Positions 42,664-50,435 of a stretch of DNA of 64,000 nucleotides are shown here, in pieces (the first letter of the stretch is position 1; each line of letters opens with the position of its first letter). Source of the DNA: an uncultured Faecalibacterium sp. (GTDB lineage: Bacteria; Bacillota; Clostridia; Oscillospirales; Ruminococcaceae); the NCBI GenBank assembly GCA_934513205.1, contig CAKSWU010000006.1, forward strand, positions 1 to 64,000, read 5' to 3'. The notes below the pieces were generated by a model. It saw only the letters and a list, made by a program, of their open reading frames with translations, had not been told where the DNA came from and searched no databases. The position numbers and the translations under genes were made by a program.

Positions 42664-43121
42664 ACGTGAATGAACTTTTGGACACCATTGAGGACGCTCT
42701 GGAAGAGAGCGCCAATGTGCCGCTGTCCGGCGGCAAGAAGATCGTGGACGTGGAGCAGATCCGGGATCTGCTGGACGAGATCCGCGCCAACCTGCCCGGG
42801 GAGCTGCGTCAGGCCCAGCAGATCGTCAACGACCGGGCGCAGATCGTGGACACCGCACAGGCACAGGCACAGGCCATCGTGAAAAAGGCCGAGGAGCGGG
42901 CACGCATTCTGGTCAGCAGCGCCGAGATCGTCAAGGCGGCCCAGCAGCGGGCAGCAGAGATCACCGGTGCAGCTCAGACCGAGGTGCGCAGCCTGCGCCA
43001 GACCGTGACCGACTACTGCGACAACATGCTGCGCACTACTGAGGAGACCATGGTGGAGAACGCAGCACAGGTCAAGAATGTGCGGGCAAACCTGCGCCAG
43101 AACGCCAAGAAAAACGGCTGA
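42660..43121 (+). CDS. Coiled-coil protein translationally coupled to rsmD
   Basis: A 153-residue, highly charged helical protein. From residue 45 on it is one long amphipathic helix (ELRQAQQIVNDRAQIVDTAQ, AIVKKAEERARILVSSAEIV), like the stalk of ATP synthase subunit b or V-type subunit H-like proteins. There is no membrane segment. Its ATG overlaps the rsmD stop (ATGA), so both are made together. This kind of protein is often annotated as an ATPase-like or division-related coiled coil; the role is unknown. Confidence 0.75.
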   Translation: MNVNELLDTIEDALEESANVPLSGGKKIVDVEQIRDLLDEIRANLPGELRQAQQIVNDRAQIVDTAQAQAQAIVKKAEERARILVSSAEIVKAAQQRAAEITGAAQTEVRSLRQTVTDYCDNMLRTTEETMVENAAQVKNVRANLRQNAKKNG

Positions 43122-43168
43122 GTCCCCTGCAAGTTTCCACACAAATTCCACACATTGCGCCACTGGCA

Positions 43169-43210
43169 GTCCCTGCGAGCGAAAATGACGGCTCACAGGG
43201 ACTTTTTTTG
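43169..43210 (+). terminator. Terminator of the rsmD operon
   Basis: AGTCCCTG / CAGGGACT stem with a 19-nt loop, followed by seven T. It separates this operon from mraZ. Confidence 0.8.
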
Positions 43211-43244
43211 TGGATTTTTGCACAAAAAAGCCATTCAAAAACCC

Positions 43245-43273
43245 TTGAAATCACAGGTTTGATTTGCTACAAT
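43245..43273 (+). promoter_or_regulatory. Promoter of the mraZ/dcw cluster
   Basis: -35 TTGAAA (43245-43250), 17-bp spacer, -10 TACAAT (43268-43273). Confidence 0.75.
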
Positions 43274-43285
43274 AAATGTGTATCA

Positions 43286-43311
43286 GTGGGGCAAAGTGGG
43301 TAAAAGTAGGG
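43286..43311 (+). promoter_or_regulatory. MraZ-binding repeats
   Basis: Three units on a strict 10-bp period: GTGGG at 43286, GTGGG at 43296 and GTAGG at 43306. They lie just downstream of the -10. This matches the GTGGG-N5 direct repeats through which MraZ represses its own operon. Confidence 0.82.
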
Positions 43312-43350
43312 CGCACGCCCTGCAAACGCCCCGGAAAGGGGGAACAGCGC

Positions 43351-43770
43351 GTGTTTTTTGGCCGGTACGATTACACCATCGACGCCAAGGGGCGGCTGAA
43401 TTTCCCCGCAAAATTCCGCGATGCCATGGGCGAGAGCTTCGTGGTGCTGGAATGGGTGGACCGCTGTCTGTTCGTTTTGCCCATGCAGGAAGTGGAGCGT
43501 CTGGCGGAAAAGCTGGAAAGCGATGAGCTGATGGACAGCTGGGCGGTCTCCGGCGACCTGTTCAGCACCGCCTGCGAGGTGGTGCCGGACAAGCAGGGGC
43601 GCATCCTGCTGCCGGCAGAGCTGCGCAGCTATGCCGGGCTGGAAAAGGATGTGACCATCATCGGCAACCGCAACCACGCCGAGATCTGGGCTACCGAGGT
43701 CTGGAATGCCCGCCGCGCCGCCGTGACCAACGAGCAGCGCGCAGAGCGGCTGCGGATGCTGCACCTCTGA
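43351..43770 (+). CDS. mraZ: Transcriptional regulator MraZ
   Basis: A 139-residue dcw regulator with two SpoVT/AbrB-like halves. The first is VFFGRYDYTIDAKGRLNFPA with KFRDAMGESFVV, and the second CEVVPDKQGRILLPAELRSY. Start is GTG at 43351, because the family begins at the FFGxY motif and GGAAAGGGGGAAC precedes it. It binds the repeats in its own leader (43286-43311) and controls the whole division and wall cluster. Confidence 0.95.
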   Translation: MFFGRYDYTIDAKGRLNFPAKFRDAMGESFVVLEWVDRCLFVLPMQEVERLAEKLESDELMDSWAVSGDLFSTACEVVPDKQGRILLPAELRSYAGLEKDVTIIGNRNHAEIWATEVWNARRAAVTNEQRAERLRMLHL

Positions 43771-43810
43771 TGCAAAAAACTACAATGGATCAAGAAAGGA
43801 GGTCGCGCCA

Positions 43811-44776
43811 ATGGACCTTGAACAACAAACGGCCTTTGACCCGGCCTCGTTTGAGCATATCCCGGTTTTGCTGAACGAGTGTCTGGAGGGGCTGGCCATC
43901 GACCCCGCAGGCACCTATCTGGACGGCACTGCGGGCGGTGCGGGACATTCCCGCCAGATCGCCCTGCGGCTGGACGCTGCAAAGGGCGGCAGACTCATCT
44001 CGCTGGATCAGGACCCGGACGCGGTGCAGACCGCCCGGGCAAGACTTGCCGGGCTGCCGGCCACCGTGGTGCAGATCAACTTCCGCTACGCGGGACAGGC
44101 GCTGGAAGACCTTGGCATCGACAAGATCAACGGAGCACTGCTGGATCTGGGCGTCTCCAGCCATCAGCTGGACGATGCTGCCCGGGGCTTTTCCTATCGG
44201 GCGGATGCGCCGCTGGACATGCGGATGAGCCAGCAGGGCGAAACTGCGGCAGACCTTGTGAACACCCAAAGCCGTGAGGAGCTGGCCCGCATCCTGCGGG
44301 ACTACGGCGAGGAACCCTTTGCGTGGCAGATCGCGGGCAAGATCGTGGAAGCACGGGAGGCGGTGCCCATCCGGACCACCCTGCAGCTGGCAGACATTGT
44401 GGCAAGCGCTATGCCCCCGGCAGAGCGCCGGAAAAACAAGAACCCGTCCCGCCGCACCTTTCAGGCACTGCGCATTGCGGTGAATCACGAGCTGGATGCG
44501 CTGGAAGAAGGGCTGGACACCATTTTTGAGCACCTTGCGCCGGGCGGAAGGCTGTGCGTGATCACCTTCCACTCGCTGGAGGACCGGCTGGTCAAGAACA
44601 AGTTCCGCCGCTGGTCCACCGCCTGCACCTGCCCGCCGGAGTTTCCGGTGTGCGTCTGCGGCGGCAAGGCAAAGGCAAAGCTCATTACAAGAAAACCCAT
44701 CGAAGCGGATCCGGCAGAGCTGGAAGAAAACCGCCGCAGCCGGTCCGCCCATCTGAGAGTTTTGGAAAAATGCTGA
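43811..44776 (+). CDS. rsmH: 16S rRNA (cytosine(1402)-N4)-methyltransferase
   Basis: A 321-residue SAM-dependent enzyme. Conserved stretches are EHIPVLLNECLEGL, YLDGTAGGAGHSRQI (SAM site), LDLGVSSHQLDDAARGFSY and RTFQALRIAVNHEL. ITFHSLEDRLVKNKFR follows. AAAGGAGG lies upstream. Second gene of the dcw cluster, 40 nt after mraZ. Confidence 0.96.
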   Translation: MDLEQQTAFDPASFEHIPVLLNECLEGLAIDPAGTYLDGTAGGAGHSRQIALRLDAAKGGRLISLDQDPDAVQTARARLAGLPATVVQINFRYAGQALEDLGIDKINGALLDLGVSSHQLDDAARGFSYRADAPLDMRMSQQGETAADLVNTQSREELARILRDYGEEPFAWQIAGKIVEAREAVPIRTTLQLADIVASAMPPAERRKNKNPSRRTFQALRIAVNHELDALEEGLDTIFEHLAPGGRLCVITFHSLEDRLVKNKFRRWSTACTCPPEFPVCVCGGKAKAKLITRKPIEADPAELEENRRSRSAHLRVLEKC

Positions 44777-44820
44777 AATGCTGAACACCCAGTCAGCATT
44801 TGGTGAGGAGGAGAGCAACC

Positions 44821-45300
44821 ATGGGTCAGGCAGCATACGATAGGAACGCGGTACGCCGCAGAAAAGCTCCGCAGACGCAGCGCAAGGCAGATCTGCGGGT
44901 GGAAAAGGGCGGCAAACGCCGCCTGAACCCCCTGCAGGCAGCGGTGCAGAACGCCATGCATCTGGTAGAGGCGGCACTGCTGGTGGGCTTTGCCATCAGC
45001 CTGCTGTGGAGTGAATCCCGTCTGGTGGAGCTGAACGACCAGATCCAGGATGCCAAGGCCCAGCTGGTCAGTGAGCAGAGCCAGTATACCTACTACAACA
45101 GCACCCTGAACAGCAAGACCAACATCACCAGTGTGGAAGAGACCGCCAGCCGTCTGGGACTGATGAAGATCGACCAGAGCCAGATCACCTACATCCGTCT
45201 GGGCGAGAGCGACACGCTGGAGCGTACCCAGTCCGCTGTGCGGCAGTGGACCGATTTTGTCTACAACGGCGCCGTGACCATCCTCGGCACCATCAAGTAA
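44821..45300 (+). CDS. ftsL: FtsL-like cell division protein
   Basis: A 159-residue bitopic membrane protein. A basic N-terminus (AYDRNAVRRRKAPQTQRKAD) precedes one transmembrane helix at about residues 45-62 (LVEAALLVGFAISLL). An extracellular coiled coil follows (SRLVELNDQIQDAKAQLVSE), with SVEETASRLGLMK as in FtsL/DivIC. Position between rsmH and the PBP gene is the canonical one. It would link FtsQ (DivIB), FtsB-like protein and FtsW-PBP in the septum. GAGGAGGAG precedes the ATG. Confidence 0.8.
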   Translation: MGQAAYDRNAVRRRKAPQTQRKADLRVEKGGKRRLNPLQAAVQNAMHLVEAALLVGFAISLLWSESRLVELNDQIQDAKAQLVSEQSQYTYYNSTLNSKTNITSVEETASRLGLMKIDQSQITYIRLGESDTLERTQSAVRQWTDFVYNGAVTILGTIK

Positions 45301-45314
45301 ATCGAAAAAACGGG

Positions 45315-45347
45315 AAAGCGTGCGGCAGCGCACGCTTTTTCGGTTTT
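45315..45347 (+). terminator. Terminator-like hairpin inside the dcw cluster
   Basis: AAGCGTGC pairs with GCACGCTT around GGCAGC, then TTT and later TTTTT. It lies between ftsL and the PBP gene and could attenuate the downstream genes. No separate promoter is obvious in the 105-bp gap. Confidence 0.55.
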
Positions 45348-45405
45348 TATCCCATCTGACAAGGAGCGGCGGACGCAAAGCGATGCCCCGCCGCAGGAGA
45401 ATATC

Positions 45406-47892
45406 ATGCAGGAACCTTCCTCCCAAAAACCAAAAGGCCGCGGCTGGCGGCTGCGCCATGCCGCCGCCCGGGACCGGCTGGACCCCGTTGTGCGGGGCCG
45501 GTGCAGCAAGCTTGCCGTCGCGGCGGTGGTGGTGGCTGCCGCCATCGTCATCCACAGTCTGTACGACGTCCAGATCGTCCATGGTGCCCAGTACCGCCAG
45601 TATGCCGCGCAGCAGCAGCTGCTGGACACCACCATCAAGGCCACCCGCGGCGAGATCTACGACACCTCCGGCATCACGCTGGCCTCCACCAGCGTGGTGT
45701 GGACCATCTGGGCGGACCCCAGTTACAGCAACATCCTGTACACCAGCCAGACCGCTGCTGACGGTACGGTGACCAAGACGCTGGACCCTGCCATGTGCGC
45801 AGAGGTGAGCCAGCAGCTGACCCTGCGCCTGCTGTCCGGCGACGGCGAAAGCATGGACAGCGTGGACACCTCCTCGGAGGCCTACCAGAAGCAGTACCAG
45901 ACCGTATACGACGCCCTTTCCCGCACCGACTCCGCTTATGTGACCCTTGCCACAAAGGTGAACAATGCGGTGAAGCTGTCCATTGAGCGATACGTCACCG
46001 ACTTCAACAAGACCCACAAAAAGGCCACCGACACCTCCCGCAAGGGGCGCATCTCGGTGTCCTCGGAAAAGAGCTTCCAGCGCAACTACCCCTACGGTGC
46101 CTTTGCCGCAGCGGTGCTGGGCTTTACGGACGCGGACGGCATCGGCACCTACGGACTGGAAAAGTCCTATCAGTCCACGCTGGCGGGTGTGGATGGGCGC
46201 ACCATCACCCAGCGCAACGCGGTGGGCAACGCCATCGCGGATGCCAACGCAACCACCTTTTCCGCCAAGGACGGCTCCAATCTGGTGCTGTCGCTGGATG
46301 TCAACGTGCAGGAGATCGTGGAGCGTTACCTGAACGAGGCCATCGCTGCCAACACGGTGGAGAACCGCGGCTGCGCCATCGTGATGAACGTCAAGACCGG
46401 TGCCATTCTGGCAATGGCCTCCAAGCCGGACTTCGACCCCAACGACCCGCTGGATTACAGCGCCAATCTGGCCTACCTCACCGAGCAGGTACAGGCGGAG
46501 CCGGAGCTGTACACCCTGTACAAAAAGGACGAAAAAGGCAACTACCTCCGGGATGAGAACGGGCAGAAGATCCCGGAAGAGGAGCCGGACTACACCGGCA
46601 CCTTCCGCGATATCCTGTGGAAGAACAAGACCATCACCGAGCTGTACTACCCCGGAAGCGTGTTCAAAGTCATCACCTCTGCCATGGGCATCGACGCGGG
46701 GCTGGCAAACATCAACACCACCTTTACCTGCAACGGTGCCTACGCGGTGGCAAAACACACCTACCACTGTGCGGGCCACAAGGCCCACGGCACCCTGACC
46801 CTTGCGGATGCACTGCGGCAAAGCTGCAACATCTACTACGTCCAGCTGGGTCAGCGCCTTGGCTCGCAGTTGTTCTACAACTACTTCGATGCCTTTGGCT
46901 TTACCTCCCGCACCGGGGTGGACCTGCCCAGCGAGACCAATTTCATGCAGTATTACAACGCCTCTCAGCTGGGCGAGGTGCAGCTGGCCTCTTCGGCCTT
47001 TGGTCAGGCCATGGCCATCACCCCGTTGCAGATGTGCACCGCCGTGGCGGCAGCCGTCAACGGCGGCTATCTGGTAACACCGCATGTGGTGGACAAGGTC
47101 ACCGATGCCAACGGCAACGTCATTCAGGAAATTGGTTCCAATGTCCGCCGTCAGGTCATCAGCGAAAGCACCAGCGCCGCCATCCGTCAGATCATGGAAT
47201 ACGAGGTGGGCAACGGCACCGGCGGCGGCAAATATGCCTATGTGTCCGGCTACCGCATCGGCGGCAAGTCCGGCACGTCCGAGCAGCTGAACATGGACCG
47301 ACGCGCCGACGGCGACTATAAAAAAGTGGCGTCGTTTGCGGCGGTCCTGCCCGCCGATGACCCCGAGATCATCGTCTATGTGATGCTGGACGACCCCAAC
47401 AACGCCCGCACGGACTATTCCTCACTGCTGGCAGCGCCCGTCGTGGGCAATATCATCAGTGAGGTCGCGCCCTATCTGGGCATCGCCACCGATGGCGAGG
47501 ACCGCAGTCAGACGGAGGTCACGGTGCCGAACCTTGTGGGCACCGAGTGGAGCAACGCACAGGTGCAACTGAACATCAAGGGTCTGAAGCATCAGCTGGC
47601 AGAGAGCACCACAGACCAGACTGCAGCGGCAGTCACCTATCAGTACCCCCACGCCGGCGCCAAGGTGGCTTACGGCACCACCGTTTACCTGTATACCGAC
47701 ACCTATGAGGGCCGCCATACCGAGGTACCGGACGTCACCGGCAAGAGCGCAGACTTTGCCCGGCAGATGCTGTCGGCGGCGGGCCTGAATTGCGTGGTGG
47801 AAGGCGATGCCAACGCCACCGTGCAGACCCAGAGCGCAGACCCGGGCACCAGCGTGCAGCGGGGCAGCATCATCACCATCACCTGCGGGTGA
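45406..47892 (+). CDS. Class B penicillin-binding protein with PASTA domains (PBP2B/SpoVD type)
   Basis: An 828-residue septal transpeptidase. It has one N-terminal membrane helix (about residues 36-52) and a dimerisation domain starting TRGEIYDTSG. The transpeptidase domain has YYPGSVFKV (catalytic Ser418), the SxN motif in RQSCNIYY and GGKSGTSEQ (Lys621). Two PASTA repeats end the protein (TVPNLVGTEWSNAQVQ and EVPDVTGKSADFARQM). It cross-links peptidoglycan together with FtsW. An insertion of about 45 residues between the pedestal and Ser418 (SANLAYLTEQVQAEPELYTL...) is larger than usual. ATG at 45406 has GCAGGAGAA upstream. Confidence 0.93.
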   Translation: MQEPSSQKPKGRGWRLRHAAARDRLDPVVRGRCSKLAVAAVVVAAAIVIHSLYDVQIVHGAQYRQYAAQQQLLDTTIKATRGEIYDTSGITLASTSVVWTIWADPSYSNILYTSQTAADGTVTKTLDPAMCAEVSQQLTLRLLSGDGESMDSVDTSSEAYQKQYQTVYDALSRTDSAYVTLATKVNNAVKLSIERYVTDFNKTHKKATDTSRKGRISVSSEKSFQRNYPYGAFAAAVLGFTDADGIGTYGLEKSYQSTLAGVDGRTITQRNAVGNAIADANATTFSAKDGSNLVLSLDVNVQEIVERYLNEAIAANTVENRGCAIVMNVKTGAILAMASKPDFDPNDPLDYSANLAYLTEQVQAEPELYTLYKKDEKGNYLRDENGQKIPEEEPDYTGTFRDILWKNKTITELYYPGSVFKVITSAMGIDAGLANINTTFTCNGAYAVAKHTYHCAGHKAHGTLTLADALRQSCNIYYVQLGQRLGSQLFYNYFDAFGFTSRTGVDLPSETNFMQYYNASQLGEVQLASSAFGQAMAITPLQMCTAVAAAVNGGYLVTPHVVDKVTDANGNVIQEIGSNVRRQVISESTSAAIRQIMEYEVGNGTGGGKYAYVSGYRIGGKSGTSEQLNMDRRADGDYKKVASFAAVLPADDPEIIVYVMLDDPNNARTDYSSLLAAPVVGNIISEVAPYLGIATDGEDRSQTEVTVPNLVGTEWSNAQVQLNIKGLKHQLAESTTDQTAAAVTYQYPHAGAKVAYGTTVYLYTDTYEGRHTEVPDVTGKSADFARQMLSAAGLNCVVEGDANATVQTQSADPGTSVQRGSIITITCG

Positions 47893-47989
47893 GACAGCTT
47901 TTTGGCATCTTCGACCAAGGCTTTCCATGTGCTGTATGGAAGTGCCGGATGAGGGTGCAGCATTCAATAGAACGAGAGGGGATAAAACG

Positions 47990-49372
47990 ATGGAAAAGAT
48001 CCATGCAAGCAAGCTTCTGGCAGGGCTGGTGCCTGCCGGTGCGTTGACCTGCGACCCGGAGGTGGAGCTTGTCACCACCGACAGCCGCGAGGTGTGCCCG
48101 GGCTGCATTTTTGTGGCCTTTCCGGGCGAACGATTCGACGGACACGACTTTGCGGCAAAGGCACTGGAGAACGGTGCTGCCTTTGTGGTGGTGAATCACC
48201 CGGTGGAGGGCTTGCCTGCCGAAAAGACGGTCCTGTGCCCGGATAGCTACCACGCCATGATGGTCATGGGTGCCAACTACCGCAGCCAGTACCACCCCAA
48301 AATGGTGGGCGTGACCGGCAGTGTGGGCAAGACCACCACCAAGCAGATGACCTATGCCGCCCTGAGCGGCTTTGGCGAGACCATCAAGACCGAGGGCAAC
48401 CAGAACAACGAGCTGGGCATGCCCCGCACCTTGATGCGCATTGGCAGCAAAACGGAATATGCGGTCATCGAGATGGGCATGAGCCACGCCGGAGAGATCG
48501 ACCGGCTGGCGCGGGCAGCCCGCCCGGATGTGGGCATCATCACCTGCATCGGGGTGTCGCATATCGGCAATCTGGGCAGCCAGGAGAACATCTGCAAGGC
48601 AAAGCTGGAGATCTGCGCGGGTCTGCCGCAGGGCGCACCGCTGGTGCTGAACTACGACGATCCCTTCCTGCGCAAGGCAGCACTGCCGGGCCATGTGCAC
48701 CCGGTGTGGTTCAGTCTGGAGGACGAGGGAGCCGATGTGTGCGCCCTGTCCATCCGGCAGGAGACCGATGGCATGAGTTTTGTGCTGGAGGATCAGGAGC
48801 ACGGCACCTTTGTGGTGAAGATCCCCGCCATGGGACGGCATAACGTAGCCAATGCACTGGCTGCCTACTGCGCCGCCACCCGTCTGGGCTGTGACCCGAA
48901 GGGGGTCATCCGGGGCCTTTCCAACTTTGAGCAGACCGGACGCCGTCAGAAAGTGGTCCGCAGCAAGGGAATGACCGTCATCGAGGACTGCTACAACGCC
49001 AACCCCGACAGCATGAAGGCTGCGCTGGCCATGTTCCGGGAATTTCCCGCCAAGCGCCGGTTTGCCCTGCTGGGCGATATGCTGGAACTGGGCGAGCTGA
49101 GCCGCGAAGCGCACGAAGAGCTGGGACGCCTTGCCGCCGAGAGCAGGCTGGATTGTCTGGTGACCTACGGCGAGCAGACAATGCGCACCGCCGTGGTGGC
49201 GGCCGCCAAGGGCCTCAAGACCATCCACGCCGACACCTACCGTGAGGCTGCGGATGCCCTGCTGGCCCGCATGGAGCCGGGCGATGCCCTGCTGGTAAAA
49301 GCCAGTCACGGCATGGCACTGGAAAAGGTGCTGGAAATTTTTTACGCAGAGCAGAAAGATGTCAAAGAATAA
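47990..49372 (+). CDS. murF: UDP-N-acetylmuramoyl-tripeptide-D-alanyl-D-alanine ligase
   Basis: A 460-residue Mur ligase that adds D-Ala-D-Ala to the UDP-MurNAc tripeptide. TTDSREVCPGCIFVAFPGER marks the UMP-binding domain and GVTGSVGKTTTKQM the ATP loop. TEGNQNNELGMPRTL and EMGMSHAGEIDRLA form the MurF core. EDCYNANPDSMKAAL lies in the C-terminal domain. Start 47990 is preceded by AGAGGGGA. It is the first of the cytoplasmic precursor genes in the cluster. Confidence 0.96.
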   Translation: MEKIHASKLLAGLVPAGALTCDPEVELVTTDSREVCPGCIFVAFPGERFDGHDFAAKALENGAAFVVVNHPVEGLPAEKTVLCPDSYHAMMVMGANYRSQYHPKMVGVTGSVGKTTTKQMTYAALSGFGETIKTEGNQNNELGMPRTLMRIGSKTEYAVIEMGMSHAGEIDRLARAARPDVGIITCIGVSHIGNLGSQENICKAKLEICAGLPQGAPLVLNYDDPFLRKAALPGHVHPVWFSLEDEGADVCALSIRQETDGMSFVLEDQEHGTFVVKIPAMGRHNVANALAAYCAATRLGCDPKGVIRGLSNFEQTGRRQKVVRSKGMTVIEDCYNANPDSMKAALAMFREFPAKRRFALLGDMLELGELSREAHEELGRLAAESRLDCLVTYGEQTMRTAVVAAAKGLKTIHADTYREAADALLARMEPGDALLVKASHGMALEKVLEIFYAEQKDVKE

Positions 49373-49399
49373 CTCTTTGGCAAAATTGGAGACGGTAAG

Positions 49400-50401
49400 A
49401 TGATTCGTTTCGCCTTGATCGCTGCATCGGTGCTGGGGTTTGCACTGACGGCAGCACTGGGCAATCTGATGGTCCCGCTGCTGCGGGAGCTGGAGCGCAC
49501 AGTGCGGGGGCAGGACCCGGAAGAAAAACAGCCCGATCCGGTGCCGGTCCCGGCACTGGGCGGTCTGTGCCTGATGGTGGGCACGCTGGCGGCTGTGGGT
49601 GTGGGCTGGGTGGCAGCCTGCGCGGCGCAGCCCTCGCTGCTGGGGGACGATGCAGACCTGATGTTCCGGCTGCTGACGGCGCTTGTGGGCGCACTGGCCT
49701 TTGGCGGCATCGGTCTGGCAGACGATCTGGCGCGGGTGCGCAGCCGGGCGGGCCTTGGCCTGCGGCGCGGCACCCGCCTTGGGCTGGAAGCAGCAGCGTC
49801 TGCCGTGGTGCTGGGCCTGCTGGCAAAAAACGGCTGCCTGACCCCGGGGCTGATCCTGCCCGGAGCCGGCTATGTGCAGCTGGCGGCAGCCCCGCTGCTG
49901 TGGGGCGCACTGCTGGTGGCACTGGCAGAGTGCGGGCGCGCCGCCGACGGAGCCGACGGCACCGTGTGCGGTGCAGCCTTTGTGTCCATGCTGGGGCTGA
50001 TGATCCTGGAGACCCGGCTGGGCTGGTTCCCGCTGGCGGTGCTCCCGGCGGCGCTGGCAGGGGCGCTGATGGCGTTTCTGCTGTGGAACTTCCCGCCGGC
50101 AAAGCTGTACCCCGGCCGATGCGGCTGCCTGTTCCTGACCGGTGCACTGGGCTGCATCCCTCTGTGCATGGGCTGCGGGGAGCTGGCGCTGCCGCTGGCA
50201 CTGCCCTTCTGGGCAGAGGGCGGCATGGTGGTGCTGCAGATCCTGAGCTTCCGCCTGACCGGGAAGGCACTGTTTTGCACTGCACCGCTGCACCGCTGGC
50301 TGAAAAAGCGCAGTGCCGGTGCCGTGAACATTTTTTACAGCCTGTGCGCACTGAGCGTGTGCGGGCTGGCGCTGGCGATGGGGCTGGCGCGCTGGGCCTG
50401 A
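49400..50401 (+). CDS. MraY-like membrane protein with degenerate active site
   Basis: A 333-residue polytopic protein with about ten transmembrane helices in the mraY position of the dcw cluster. MraY-like traces are PALGG (for PTMGG), GIGLADDLARVR with Asp108-Asp109 (K of DDxxK is Arg), and ECGRAADGADGT (Asp183, Asp186) in place of NxxNxxDGxDG. FPPAKLYPGRCGCLFLTGAL stands where true MraY has FPAxVFMGDTGS. The metal-binding aspartate of that last motif is Arg240, both asparagines are gone, and the HHH loop is PLHRWLKKRS. It therefore probably does not make lipid I by the normal chemistry. AT-poor sequence and codon use equal the neighbours; no frameshift is seen. Confidence 0.8.
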   Translation: MIRFALIAASVLGFALTAALGNLMVPLLRELERTVRGQDPEEKQPDPVPVPALGGLCLMVGTLAAVGVGWVAACAAQPSLLGDDADLMFRLLTALVGALAFGGIGLADDLARVRSRAGLGLRRGTRLGLEAAASAVVLGLLAKNGCLTPGLILPGAGYVQLAAAPLLWGALLVALAECGRAADGADGTVCGAAFVSMLGLMILETRLGWFPLAVLPAALAGALMAFLLWNFPPAKLYPGRCGCLFLTGALGCIPLCMGCGELALPLALPFWAEGGMVVLQILSFRLTGKALFCTAPLHRWLKKRSAGAVNIFYSLCALSVCGLALAMGLARWA

Positions 50402-50435
50402 GGCCCGGAAACTGAGACTGAGGGGAGAAAAGCAG

